Shown: piece by piece, positions 48,817 through 58,189 of the stretch | Layout of the letters: every line of letters begins with the position of its first letter | Numbering within the stretch: position 1 is the first letter of the stretch | Assembly: GCA_035388225.1 (NCBI GenBank) | Contig: DAOOPM010000002.1 | Location: forward strand, 62,001-126,000 | Origin: SB25 sp029560875 | Lineage (GTDB): Bacteria > Bacteroidota > Bacteroidia > Bacteroidales > Tenuifilaceae | Reading direction: 5' to 3' | Length of the DNA: 64,000 bases | The notes under the pieces: generated by a model | The model's input: only the letters and a program-made list of their open reading frames with translations | The model's database searches: none | What the model was told of the DNA's origin: nothing | Made by a program: the position numbers and the translations under genes

Positions 48817-51018
48817 CTAAAAGTTTGAGTAAATAACGTCTCCTTTATTATTGACAATCAGGTAAACCAGTTTTTCGCTCGATGCACTTTGCCCAATCAG
48901 GTTGATTTCGTTGCTCGATATGCTAAAGACTTTAGAGATTGAGTACGAGTTAACTGATTTTACTGGGATTAGTTTCTCAACCCGTCCATCGCTAGAATTT
49001 ATAACTGCAATTAGATGAGCAAAGACACCTGAGGAGTTTGCTACAACACCCAATTTATCGTCGGTGTACGACTGGTAATTAACAAACGCCAACACTTTAC
49101 CCTCCGAGTTAACTACATCTACCAAATTACCTGTTGCGGGTATTACTGCCTTCCAAATAGCATTTCCTGCGGAATCGACCTGTGTTAGGCTAATTGAATT
49201 GAATATATTATCGGCCCACTCGGTGGGTTCGCCAAATCCCAGAATGGCATTCTGGGTAATCTCATCGAACTGTAAAAAGCAAGGCGACGATGTTTCCTCT
49301 ATAGTTTTTTTGAAAGTAACGCCACTCTTAGAATCAACCCTTACGTAAGTGTTGATATTACCAGCAGTGGTTTTTGCGTTTACTAAAGCAACACTGCCAT
49401 TATCAAAGCCATCAACCAACTTGGCGCAATCGCCATTCTCCATATTGGGCAATCCAACCTCGCGAACCCACTCAACAGCTTTACTGGAATCCACCTTGGC
49501 CACAAATGCAATTGGCTTTTTTGTGGGTTTATTCAAATAGCCACTCACATACTGCGGATTACCTTTCAGGTACGAAACGTTGTAAACAACAAAAGGCTCA
49601 TTGGTTTTATCGCCAACAAATGCAAAGTTAGGTTGCAAAGGAACTCTCTGCCTGCCAACAGCATATCCAAAACTAGATTTTTGAAGTTGTTCTTTATTAA
49701 GATAACTTTTCAACCTCAAAAAATTATCGCTCATCAATGCTACAACTAAATCATTCTCGGATTTCACAAAACCTTTTAGTCCATCAAAACCATTGTAGTA
49801 CTTAATAAAGAAATCTTTGTGGTTCAAAACCTTCTCGGAGTCGATATTTGCAACAAGATTGCCCAATGAAGAAACTACATTCTTATGCTCCACGCTTAAG
49901 CGATGATAGTACCTCAACTTTCTGTTCATCATAACGGAACTACTATCGGCTGGATTATTTAACGATGATTTGCTGCTTATTAGTAAATCCTGATATGTAT
50001 TATGATACTCAAAAAGATTTCGCACAATGGAATTGTTATCGTACTTGCCTAAGCGAAACAAGAAAAACTCGTCGAACGATTTGAATCGTTCATTTGGCGA
50101 AAGAGTATCAACCAAACCTAACTTCCTACGATTGGACAAAAACAAATCCTGAATGCTTGCTATTTCCTTCCTTAGCGGCACAATATCTTTACCGTATGTA
50201 TCCTTAAATTTTGCCACCCATTTTCCGTAGTCCCATACAAAAAAGTTATTAACCAAAAAGTCGCTATTCGTGATACCATCTAGTCTAAAAGTCTCTATTG
50301 GCTTTACAGCGTACTGTTGCTTATAGTTCCCAACCGGAAATTTTGAAATTAAACTTTGATAAACTTTAAAAGTGTCGATACTATTCGAATATTGAATATT
50401 GAGAGAATCGAGCAGTTTTAGAAAATCCGTATCGGCTTTCAACAATGCCTCGTTTAGGTTTCTATAATCAACATTAATATCATTGAAAATTTGAACGCAT
50501 GTATTGTAGTACCCCTTTGATTTTTCCAATGCACTATAAATAAGCGCCACGGTATCTTTATAACTTTTACAGTAACTCAATCTTTTTTGAAGAAATGCCA
50601 CAGCATCCTCCTGCTCTATTTTTTTTCCAGACTGAGGGGTTAACAAATTAGCATAGTACTCCCTATTTCTACGAACATCACCATCCTTTAGATAAACTGT
50701 AAATAGATTGTAAAACAAAACCGCATTGTTCGACCAATAGTTAGCCTGCTCAAAATCCCGTAAAGGGTCTATTTCCTTCAACTTCTGCTCACAAACATTG
50801 CCTAACTGAATGTAAGTATTCGAAAAGAAAGGGTTTTGCTGCTGAAAAGCTAGCAGTTGTGTGTATGCCTGATTCGGATTCAACGTTGATAGCCGTTCAT
50901 ACAAATCGTCATAACGAATCTCCTGCGAAAAAGCCATTTTAGTGGTTCCCCATATAATAGAAAGAATGAGAACTAATATTAATCGGACTCCTTTATTTGA
51001 CTGATGCATAACTCTCAT
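48817..51018 (-). CDS. large exported protein of unknown function, 733 aa
   Basis: A signal peptide (about 8-32, ending MAFSQ) precedes a protein with two parts. The first (about 33-420) is helical, with TPR-like character (YERLSTLNPNQAYTQLLAFQ, NTYIQLGNVCEQKLKEID). The second (about 450-733) is strand-rich, with repeats of about 45 residues (VKSENDLVVALMSDNFLRLK, GFDNGSVALVNAKTTAGNIN, VLAFVNYQSYTDDKLGVVAN) that suggest a beta-propeller. No family is recognised. The frame opens at 51069 within the OmpA/PD40 gene, and the Met at 51018, 7 nt after its stop, is the better start. Confidence 0.72.
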   Translation of the reverse strand: MRVMHQSNKGVRLILVLILSIIWGTTKMAFSQEIRYDDLYERLSTLNPNQAYTQLLAFQQQNPFFSNTYIQLGNVCEQKLKEIDPLRDFEQANYWSNNAVLFYNLFTVYLKDGDVRRNREYYANLLTPQSGKKIEQEDAVAFLQKRLSYCKSYKDTVALIYSALEKSKGYYNTCVQIFNDINVDYRNLNEALLKADTDFLKLLDSLNIQYSNSIDTFKVYQSLISKFPVGNYKQQYAVKPIETFRLDGITNSDFLVNNFFVWDYGKWVAKFKDTYGKDIVPLRKEIASIQDLFLSNRRKLGLVDTLSPNERFKSFDEFFLFRLGKYDNNSIVRNLFEYHNTYQDLLISSKSSLNNPADSSSVMMNRKLRYYHRLSVEHKNVVSSLGNLVANIDSEKVLNHKDFFIKYYNGFDGLKGFVKSENDLVVALMSDNFLRLKSYLNKEQLQKSSFGYAVGRQRVPLQPNFAFVGDKTNEPFVVYNVSYLKGNPQYVSGYLNKPTKKPIAFVAKVDSSKAVEWVREVGLPNMENGDCAKLVDGFDNGSVALVNAKTTAGNINTYVRVDSKSGVTFKKTIEETSSPCFLQFDEITQNAILGFGEPTEWADNIFNSISLTQVDSAGNAIWKAVIPATGNLVDVVNSEGKVLAFVNYQSYTDDKLGVVANSSGVFAHLIAVINSSDGRVEKLIPVKSVNSYSISKVFSISSNEINLIGQSASSEKLVYLIVNNKGDVIYSNF

Positions 51019-51025
51019 TTTAAAA

Positions 51026-53089
51026 TTATTTAATGCCACCCTCAATAACCTCAAGAATATTGAACTCAACTCTTCGGTTCATGGCCTTATTCTCATCGGA
51101 GGTGTTTGGAACCATTGGTTTAGTTAGGCCGTAACCTTTTGCAACCATCCTATCGGCAGGTACATTGTTGTCGAGTAGATAACTAACCACCGCTTGGGCT
51201 CGTTTCTCCGACAACTTAAGGTTATACCCCGCATTGCCAACATTATCGGTATGTGCAGCAATCTCAATTTTGATATTAGGGTTATCCAGAATTAGCGTAA
51301 CAACCCTGTTTAGTTCGGGGAACGATTCCGACGATAAATCGGCAGAGTTTGAGCCAAAGTTGATGTTGTTTAGCCTAATAGAGGTTTTGGATTTTAGAGC
51401 AACCAGTTCTGCCTCAATGGCCTTGGGCTCCTCTTTTGCTAAGTCCACAACCTGATTAAAGAATGAGTACCCTTGTGCACCACGCACTGTAAACTCGTAG
51501 GAATCGCCCTCGCGAAGCATTGCGGTTACCTTTCCATTTTTGATATCCTCGGCAGTAAAAGTTATTGTTTCGTCGCGATTCAGATTTGTAATAAGAATTT
51601 CGCCTGTTAGGGATTGGTTGCTTTCAGAATCGAAAATCTTAATATCAACTGGCTTCTTTTTGGGCGTTAGAGGGAGTTCCCTCACAAATTTTGAGAAAAC
51701 AATATCGCCTTCGAGTTTGAAAAGAAAGGTACTATCGTTAAACCACGGTGCATTAGTTTTGATATTATAGTTGCTCCCCAACGGAATTGAAAACCTATAC
51801 AGCCCAGGCTGAACCATCTGTGCTTTAAACGATTTACCAGGATTATCAATATTTTCGGCAATAACATTAGCCTCAAGAGGTTTAAAGATATCCTTATCGT
51901 AAACGGTTAAATCAAGTTGAATTGAGTCGAAAACCTCAATTAGTTCAGGGTTTGATATTTTATTTTCCCCTCTATAGTCTACCATAAAACTGGCAAATGA
52001 ATAGCCATGCTTTCGAACATCAACTATATAGCTTGCTTTATCAAGCAGATGAAGTCTATACTCGCCAGTATTTTTATCGGAAATAAAATTACCTAATACC
52101 TTTAACGTGGTGGGGTCAAAAACTGTAAGAGTTGCCTCTACTGGACTTTTATCCTTTAATGCAACAATTTTCCCAACTGACTCAATGGTTTTAAGTGGCT
52201 GAAATGCTTGTGTAAGAGCCATTCTATATATAGTTCCTGTCTGAACATTCTTTTCAGCCCACTGATTCAGAAAGTAAAGTTTACCATTAACAAACCTCGG
52301 ATTAATATCATTGAACTTTGTCTTGGCATCGACAATAAGCTCGGGTAATTTCCATGAATCACCAAAAATCATTTGAGTACGATAGATATCAAAACCATCC
52401 CTATAAGTCTCAGGATTTATTGATGAGAAGTAGAGAGTCTTTCCGTCATTTGAAATGACTGGTCCACACTCACAACCCTTATTAATTGCATCGTGAACGG
52501 GCACTGGAGTAATCCATTCCCCTTTAGGGCTTTTTATACTTTGAAATATTTTTTGACAAACCCCAGATTCTTTGGGTTTACGGAACTCTAAGGTTGGCTG
52601 CGACACGGAAAAAAACAATGATTCCTCGCCTGGAGTTATGCTGGGGTAGCACTCATTGTCCAAGGTATTTATGGGCTCTCCCATGTTTATAGGCGTACTC
52701 CAACCATCAGTAGTTTTTACAGAATAGTAGATATCAAACCCACCCTTGGTGTCGCTAAAATCTGCCTGATAGAACAATCTTTTACCATCGAAACTCAAAA
52801 ATGGGTTACAAATACTAGCAACGCCACCCTGAAGATATGTGTTAATTGGCTCAATGGATTTAAGTTCCTCCCAAACGCCATTTTTTAAGTAACTCTCATA
52901 AAGTTTCTCCTTGCCAATTACCATTATGGATACAACAAGATAGTCCTCTGTATTATTTATTGCAAAGCCAGTAATATTGGCCCAAGAACCTACCTTCTCG
53001 GGTATTGGTATTTGAGCATAAGAATAGGACGCGGTACAATAAAACGCCAATAATGTGACAAAAAACACTCTAAATATTTTCAGTATCAT
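51026..53089 (-). CDS. OmpA-family protein with PD40 propeller
   Basis: An exported protein of 687 residues. After the signal peptide (about 1-25) come PD40/WD40-like beta-propeller repeats (CNPFLSFDGKRLFYQADFSD, CYPSITPGEESLFFS, CGPVISNDGKTLYFSSINPE; about 40-300), a carboxypeptidase-regulatory-like domain (GKIVALKDKSPVEATLTVFD; about 310-385), two further beta-sandwich regions, and a C-terminal OmpA domain (INFGSNSADLSSESFPELNR, IAAHTDNVGNAGYNLKLSEK, AMNRRVEFNI). This architecture matches PorE-like proteins of Bacteroidota that tie outer-membrane complexes to peptidoglycan. It heads a three-gene unit divergent from the TPR-CHAT unit. Confidence 0.88.
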   Translation of the reverse strand: MILKIFRVFFVTLLAFYCTASYSYAQIPIPEKVGSWANITGFAINNTEDYLVVSIMVIGKEKLYESYLKNGVWEELKSIEPINTYLQGGVASICNPFLSFDGKRLFYQADFSDTKGGFDIYYSVKTTDGWSTPINMGEPINTLDNECYPSITPGEESLFFSVSQPTLEFRKPKESGVCQKIFQSIKSPKGEWITPVPVHDAINKGCECGPVISNDGKTLYFSSINPETYRDGFDIYRTQMIFGDSWKLPELIVDAKTKFNDINPRFVNGKLYFLNQWAEKNVQTGTIYRMALTQAFQPLKTIESVGKIVALKDKSPVEATLTVFDPTTLKVLGNFISDKNTGEYRLHLLDKASYIVDVRKHGYSFASFMVDYRGENKISNPELIEVFDSIQLDLTVYDKDIFKPLEANVIAENIDNPGKSFKAQMVQPGLYRFSIPLGSNYNIKTNAPWFNDSTFLFKLEGDIVFSKFVRELPLTPKKKPVDIKIFDSESNQSLTGEILITNLNRDETITFTAEDIKNGKVTAMLREGDSYEFTVRGAQGYSFFNQVVDLAKEEPKAIEAELVALKSKTSIRLNNINFGSNSADLSSESFPELNRVVTLILDNPNIKIEIAAHTDNVGNAGYNLKLSEKRAQAVVSYLLDNNVPADRMVAKGYGLTKPMVPNTSDENKAMNRRVEFNILEVIEGGIK

Positions 53090-53129
53090 CCAAATGAATT
53101 TTTAGTTGTTTAAAACCATTTGCTAATCT

Positions 53130-53137
53130 CAAAATTA
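53130..53137 (-). promoter_or_regulatory. -7 box of the OmpA/PD40 unit
   Basis: The minus strand reads TAATTTTG, a match to TAnnTTTG; initiation near 53123 leaves a leader of about 34 nt. Confidence 0.45.
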
Positions 53138-53323
53138 CAATTTTTACGCTAAAAAAACACTTGATTATCAACACAAAATGTACTCTAGTCAAAATGACAA
53201 AACACAATCCCATACTACACATAAATCAAACGGCTGATTATTCGCAAGTTACAGAACACATATTACTCTATGGCAAGGCATTTGTAAGTGATAAGAAAAC
53301 GAATAAATAGTATGTATTTTTTT

Positions 53324-53331
53324 TAAATTTG
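53324..53331 (+). promoter_or_regulatory. -7 box of the TPR-CHAT unit
   Basis: TAAATTTG matches TAnnTTTG; initiation near 53338 leaves a leader of about 35 nt. The two divergent -7 boxes are about 190 nt apart. Confidence 0.5.
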
Positions 53332-53372
53332 TATAAGCAATATCAGCAAAAGTATTCCCAACATCCCCGAGT

Positions 53373-56300
53373 ATGAAAAAGTTTATTTTACTAGCAATAC
53401 TTTCTGTTTGCACAACCATTCTGTCCAATGCGCAAACACAAAACTATACAGATAGCCTTCGACGATTAATGACCTTTCAGAAAGTTGAAGCAGCAAAAAT
53501 GCAGATAAAAATCCAACTAGGCGATTACTTTGAGAAAACAAACGCAGATAGCGCTTTGTACTGGTACAAACAAGCCATCCCGACCAATCTAGGCGACTCC
53601 ACATCTATTTATAGTTGGGCTGTAAACACAACCGATGCTGAAAAATACTTACTTTCGTTGGCGTTAGCTAAGCACAGCGTTCTTTCGCTGAAAACAACTA
53701 GTAATACTAATGCCTTAGAAAATATCGAAATTGCTCGCAATTTAGCAGACCAAATTAACCAACCACCAATCTCAGTTTACTGTACCGATAATTTGGCCCT
53801 ATACTATGCTAACAACAAAGAGATTGATAAAGCCACAACATACTTCGAAAAATCACTCGAATCGTACAAAAAACTTGGCAATGCAGGAGGAGTAAGCTAT
53901 TGCTTATCGAACCTTGGCGCGTTAAATGCCCAAGCAGGCAACTTTAGCAAAGCCGCCGAGTACTTTTCAGAACAATTGAACTTCAACAAGCAAAACCAAC
54001 AACCCTCGGAACTACTCCAGGCTCATATCAACATTGCATCGCTTTACCAGCGGAGTGAAGATTTCGAAAGCGCAAAAAAACATTGGGCCGATGCATTAAC
54101 ACTATCGGAACAACTAAACAAGGAAAAATTCAGCATAGTAATTTCGGGGCTAGGAAATTCAAGTTTTAAATCAGGCGATTTGATGAGGGCTAACGAAGCT
54201 TACACAAAACTACTTGAATACTCTACTCAAACAGGCGACGAGAGAAACAAACTAACCGCCCTAAACAACCTTGCTATGCTTTACACAGAGCAAGGCAATT
54301 ACACAAAGGCACTTGAGTATTGGCAAAATGCATTAACAATTGCCGAGGCAAATTCATTAACTCCAGTTATGCTTGATGCATTGCTAAACCTGAGCAATAT
54401 CAACCTAAACTTAGGAAATTTCAATGAATCGGCATTGCAGTTCGACAAGTACATATCGGTTATTAAGCAGCAAAGCAATTCTCAGGAACTTGCCGAGGCA
54501 TACATAAAGAGCGGAATGTTAAATGACAGGTCGTTGCAGTTCGAAAAATCCAAAGGAAATTACCTTGAGGCATTAAAAATCTACGAAAGCATTGCCGACA
54601 CTGCAGGCGTTGCTACAACCAACATTGCCATTGCAAAATCGTTCACGCTGCAAGGGCAGTACAGTAGAGCAAATGAGTTTGTAAATGCAGTTTTAATTCA
54701 AGAAAACAATTTACCACAACCGATAATTGCCACAGCATACCAAGTATTTGCGGAGATATTCAGGCTACAACTCCAATTTGCTGCCGCCACCGAGAACTAC
54801 CAAAAAGCGCTCAACATATGGCAATCACAAAACAACGATGCCAAGGTTATTGAATGCTTAAATACAATGGGAAGCATATACGAAACAACGGGTAATCTTC
54901 CACAATCCATTAAGTTTTATCAGCAGGCGTTAGATATCTCTAGCAAGCAATCGAAAACTGAAGCCTCCGCAGCAATACTAAACAACATCGGCGTTGTTTA
55001 CAGACTTTTAGGCGATAATGCCAAAGCCAAAGAATCGTACCAAAGCGCATTGGACATCAACCTAAAAAATGGAAACTCCGAAAGAGTTGCCTACGGGTAC
55101 AACAACTTAGGTATAATACTGGAACAGGAAGGAAAATTTGACGAGGCCATACAGAACTACGAAAAATCCATTGCCATTAAGGCACAAAGCAACGACCAAA
55201 AAGGCTTGGCAGCCAGCCTTGTGAATCTTGGCAACGTTTACAAGCGTTTAAAAAGGAATGCTGAAGCCGAGGAAAAGTTCCTAAAATCGCTGGCTATTTC
55301 CCAAACAATAAACGACAAGCAAAGCGAAGCATTTGCCTACGGAAATCTTGCCGCCCTTAAACTTGAACTGAACGAACTCAGTGCTTCAATTGAATACTCA
55401 AAGAAAAACCTTGAGATTGCAAAATCCATTGACCTTAAACAACCGCTAAAAGAGGCATACAGGCAACTGGCATGGGCTTATGAGTTAACTGCGCAGCTGG
55501 ACTCGGCAGAGCAGAATTACAAAAAGATAATAGAGATAAATCAGCAGGAAATAAACGCAAACTTCTCGGTACTCTCCGAAAACGAAAAGGAACTATTCTT
55601 TAAAACAGTTGCCGACGATTATGACCGTTTTTACGCATTTGCGTATAGCCGTCAAATGTCAAATCCTAAAATCAATATTGAACTTTACAACTCAGTTCTA
55701 AGAAATAAAGGATTGCTCCTAAAATCGAGCACGGCAATGCGCAATATAATTCTGGCTAGTAACAATCCCGAAATTATTAGCAAATACGACCAGTGGACAT
55801 CCCTAAAGCAAGCAATAGCTCAGCAATACGCATTACCAGCAAACAAACGTAGCAGCCAACTCCAAGCAATGGAGGCTAATGCAAACAACCTAGAGCGAGA
55901 CTTGGTAATGACATCCTCTGAATTTAGTGCATTCCAGAATGCCAGTGCAATAGACTGGACTGAAATTAGAAAAAAACTTGCAGACAAAGAGGCCGCTATT
56001 GAATTTGTTCACTTTAAGCGCACCAAGGATAGCACTTACTACGCCGCTCTTGTTATCGACAAAAACTCTGAATATCCTGTTTACCAAGGACTTTTCGAAG
56101 AAAAGAAACTAGAAAAACTAATGGGAACTCTTAGTGGGAATAACCTGAAATTTGTTCAAAATGTGTACGGAACTCTTGCTGAGAGTAATACTGAACTATT
56201 CAAATTAATTTGGGAACCTCTGGAGTCGTTTATAAAGGGCTACAAAACCGTTTACTACTCGCCTGCTGGACTTCTGCATAAAGTATCTTTTTCGGCAATA

Positions 56301-57152
56301 TCAAAATCAAAAGACCGATTTTTAATAGATGATTACAACTTACAATTGGTAAGTACAACGGCCAATGCTGGCGGCACAAATCAAACTCAACCCATATCGT
56401 TCTCGCAAGTAACACTTTTTGGAGGAATAAAGTATAGCATCAACCAAACCGATAGTCCAACATGGAAATATCTGCAGGGAACTTTATCGGAAACCGAAAT
56501 GATTAGCAATCTATTCCAGCAGAAAAACATCAACGTAACCCGCTTAACCGATACGTTAGCAAGAGAGGAAGATTTCAAAACGCTTGCACCCAAAAGCAGC
56601 ATACTGCATATTGCCACACACGGATTCTTTTACCCCGACCCCGATAAGCTAAGGGAAATTATGGATGCAGAAAAAGAGGTTGGTAAAATTCAGTTCAGGG
56701 GTGGAAATGACACAAGAGGAAACAACGTATTTATACAAAGTAGCAACCCGCTAATGCGCTCAGGTTTGGTATTTGCTCGAGCAAATGATTTCTGGGGAAC
56801 AAACCAAGAATCAACTGGCGACGACGGTGTGCTCACTGCACTTGAGGTTTTAAACGTTGACTTACGCAATAACCAACTGGTTGTTATGTCGGCTTGCGAA
56901 ACGGGCTTGGGGGATATTGCTGGAAGCGAGGGTGTTTATGGACTACAAAGAGCATTCCGAATGGCTGGTTCGTCAAAATTAATTATGAGTTTGTGGCAAG
57001 TTCCCGATGCGGAAACGGCTGAATTCATGAAACTACTTTACACCAACTTACTTAACACATCAAACCTCAGAGAATCTTTCAACACGGCTCAAAAGCAAAT
57101 GCGCGAAAAGTACGACCCATATTTTTGGGCTGCGTTTGTACTTTTGGAATAA
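53373..57152 (+). CDS. exported TPR-CHAT protein
   Basis: A signal peptide (MKKFILLAILSVCTTILSNA-Q) is followed by about 18 tetratricopeptide repeats (about 30-760; for example NNLAMLYTEQGNYTKALEYW, NNLGIILEQEGKFDEAIQNY), a helical linker and a C-terminal CHAT domain (about 860-1259). The caspase-type dyad is intact: His1083 in HIATHGFF and Cys1175 in VMSACETGLGD, with the later GLQRAFRMAGSSKLIMSLWQ. CHAT proteins are clan CD proteases activated by partner signals; TPRs usually bind the partner. Export across the inner membrane sets this one apart from cytoplasmic defence CHAT proteases. Two genes follow on the strand. Confidence 0.9.
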   Translation: MKKFILLAILSVCTTILSNAQTQNYTDSLRRLMTFQKVEAAKMQIKIQLGDYFEKTNADSALYWYKQAIPTNLGDSTSIYSWAVNTTDAEKYLLSLALAKHSVLSLKTTSNTNALENIEIARNLADQINQPPISVYCTDNLALYYANNKEIDKATTYFEKSLESYKKLGNAGGVSYCLSNLGALNAQAGNFSKAAEYFSEQLNFNKQNQQPSELLQAHINIASLYQRSEDFESAKKHWADALTLSEQLNKEKFSIVISGLGNSSFKSGDLMRANEAYTKLLEYSTQTGDERNKLTALNNLAMLYTEQGNYTKALEYWQNALTIAEANSLTPVMLDALLNLSNINLNLGNFNESALQFDKYISVIKQQSNSQELAEAYIKSGMLNDRSLQFEKSKGNYLEALKIYESIADTAGVATTNIAIAKSFTLQGQYSRANEFVNAVLIQENNLPQPIIATAYQVFAEIFRLQLQFAAATENYQKALNIWQSQNNDAKVIECLNTMGSIYETTGNLPQSIKFYQQALDISSKQSKTEASAAILNNIGVVYRLLGDNAKAKESYQSALDINLKNGNSERVAYGYNNLGIILEQEGKFDEAIQNYEKSIAIKAQSNDQKGLAASLVNLGNVYKRLKRNAEAEEKFLKSLAISQTINDKQSEAFAYGNLAALKLELNELSASIEYSKKNLEIAKSIDLKQPLKEAYRQLAWAYELTAQLDSAEQNYKKIIEINQQEINANFSVLSENEKELFFKTVADDYDRFYAFAYSRQMSNPKINIELYNSVLRNKGLLLKSSTAMRNIILASNNPEIISKYDQWTSLKQAIAQQYALPANKRSSQLQAMEANANNLERDLVMTSSEFSAFQNASAIDWTEIRKKLADKEAAIEFVHFKRTKDSTYYAALVIDKNSEYPVYQGLFEEKKLEKLMGTLSGNNLKFVQNVYGTLAESNTELFKLIWEPLESFIKGYKTVYYSPAGLLHKVSFSAISKSKDRFLIDDYNLQLVSTTANAGGTNQTQPISFSQVTLFGGIKYSINQTDSPTWKYLQGTLSETEMISNLFQQKNINVTRLTDTLAREEDFKTLAPKSSILHIATHGFFYPDPDKLREIMDAEKEVGKIQFRGGNDTRGNNVFIQSSNPLMRSGLVFARANDFWGTNQESTGDDGVLTALEVLNVDLRNNQLVVMSACETGLGDIAGSEGVYGLQRAFRMAGSSKLIMSLWQVPDAETAEFMKLLYTNLLNTSNLRESFNTAQKQMREKYDPYFWAAFVLLE

Positions 57153-57233
57153 ATAAAACTAGACTTTAACTGAAATAATTAGTATATTTCGAACATAAAC
57201 AATTAGTTGTAACACAAATACCAAAGGCTATGA

Positions 57234-57284
57234 AATGTCCATGTATCAACTTACACCACATGTAATGATTAAAATATGGACATT
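57234..57284. repeat. 9-bp inverted repeat downstream of the CHAT gene
   Basis: AATGTCCAT (57234-57242) and ATGGACATT (57276-57284) are perfectly complementary around a 33-nt loop in the 208-nt gap before the next gene. No T-run follows, so it may be a protein-binding site or a message processing element rather than a terminator. Confidence 0.35.
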
Positions 57285-57360
57285 CCATGTGTATTAATGT
57301 CAAACCTAAACTCGAAAATTAATTCCATTGATATTTTGAAACTTACTAAATTTTAAACAC

Positions 57361-58167
57361 ATGAAAAAGTTTACTGCAATCCTGTTAGGAATAATTGTTG
57401 CGCAATTAGTAGCGGCACAAATTCCATATAAAGTTATCACCGTAAACGGTGAAATTATGGCTACAAAAGCTAAGCTTACCCTTCAGAATGGGGTTGAGGT
57501 TAAAAGCGACGATAACTTCGATTTTGTTAAACCCAACTCAAGAGCTGCGTTAATTAACTCTGAATACGGACGCGTTGTGCTTACCGAAACCAATGCAGCC
57601 CAAGCTTTTGCAAAGGCAGCTTTTGCTCCAGCAATTAGCACAGTTAGCTCCCGCGCTGCAAGCATGACAACATTGGCAGACCTTAAAGGATTTTTTAGTG
57701 GCAATATGCTAATAATTGATAAATTGGAACAAAAAGTTGATGTTTCTACTTTCCCAATGAACGAACAACAGCACTTCTTTGTTCGCTACACTTATAATAA
57801 CGAAACTATCAACAAGAAACTTCTGTTCAATGGCGATAAAGTAATTATAAATCCCGATGAAATTTTTGCAATTGATGGAAAACCTATCTCAAACCCCGAA
57901 CAGATATCCGAAATTACTTTATTTTACTACAACAACTCAAACAACACACCGGAATCCATATTAATAAACAGTTTCCGCCCAGTATTCGTTAAAACTGCTG
58001 ACATTAAAGGTGAAGTTAAGACCATCGTGGATGAGTTTAAATCGAAAAACTACGAGACTATTATCTCAGAGGTTTACGATTACCTAAACAATTTCTACGG
58101 CTACATGGAGAAGGAAGAAATGGAGAAATGGCTAAGCAATAACTTCGAGTTAAAAAAGTGTAACTAA
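57361..58167 (+). CDS. exported protein with FecR-like region, 268 aa
   Basis: A signal peptide (about 1-19, ending QLVAAQ) precedes a beta-rich region (VITVNGEIMATKAKLTLQNG, FVKPNSRAALINSEYGRVVL) whose pattern resembles FecR/LysM-like beta-helix segments exposed in the periplasm. The second half (about 130-268) has strands followed by a helical C-terminus (KTIVDEFKSKNYETIISEVY, KEEMEKWLSNNFELKKCN). No family is recognised. It lies between the TPR-CHAT gene and the propeller-SpoIIE gene, 22 nt before the latter, and is likely an adaptor of that system (inference). Confidence 0.7.
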   Translation: MKKFTAILLGIIVAQLVAAQIPYKVITVNGEIMATKAKLTLQNGVEVKSDDNFDFVKPNSRAALINSEYGRVVLTETNAAQAFAKAAFAPAISTVSSRAASMTTLADLKGFFSGNMLIIDKLEQKVDVSTFPMNEQQHFFVRYTYNNETINKKLLFNGDKVIINPDEIFAIDGKPISNPEQISEITLFYYNNSNNTPESILINSFRPVFVKTADIKGEVKTIVDEFKSKNYETIISEVYDYLNNFYGYMEKEEMEKWLSNNFELKKCN

Positions 58168-58189
58168 AACATTTGCCCAGCCTTATTAA

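Noticed and set aside
53373..57152. CHAT protein as part of a known cytoplasmic antiphage system (gRAMP/Craspase-like)
   Set aside because: It has a signal peptide and no type III-E effector, CRISPR array or nuclease gene nearby; its neighbours are envelope proteins.
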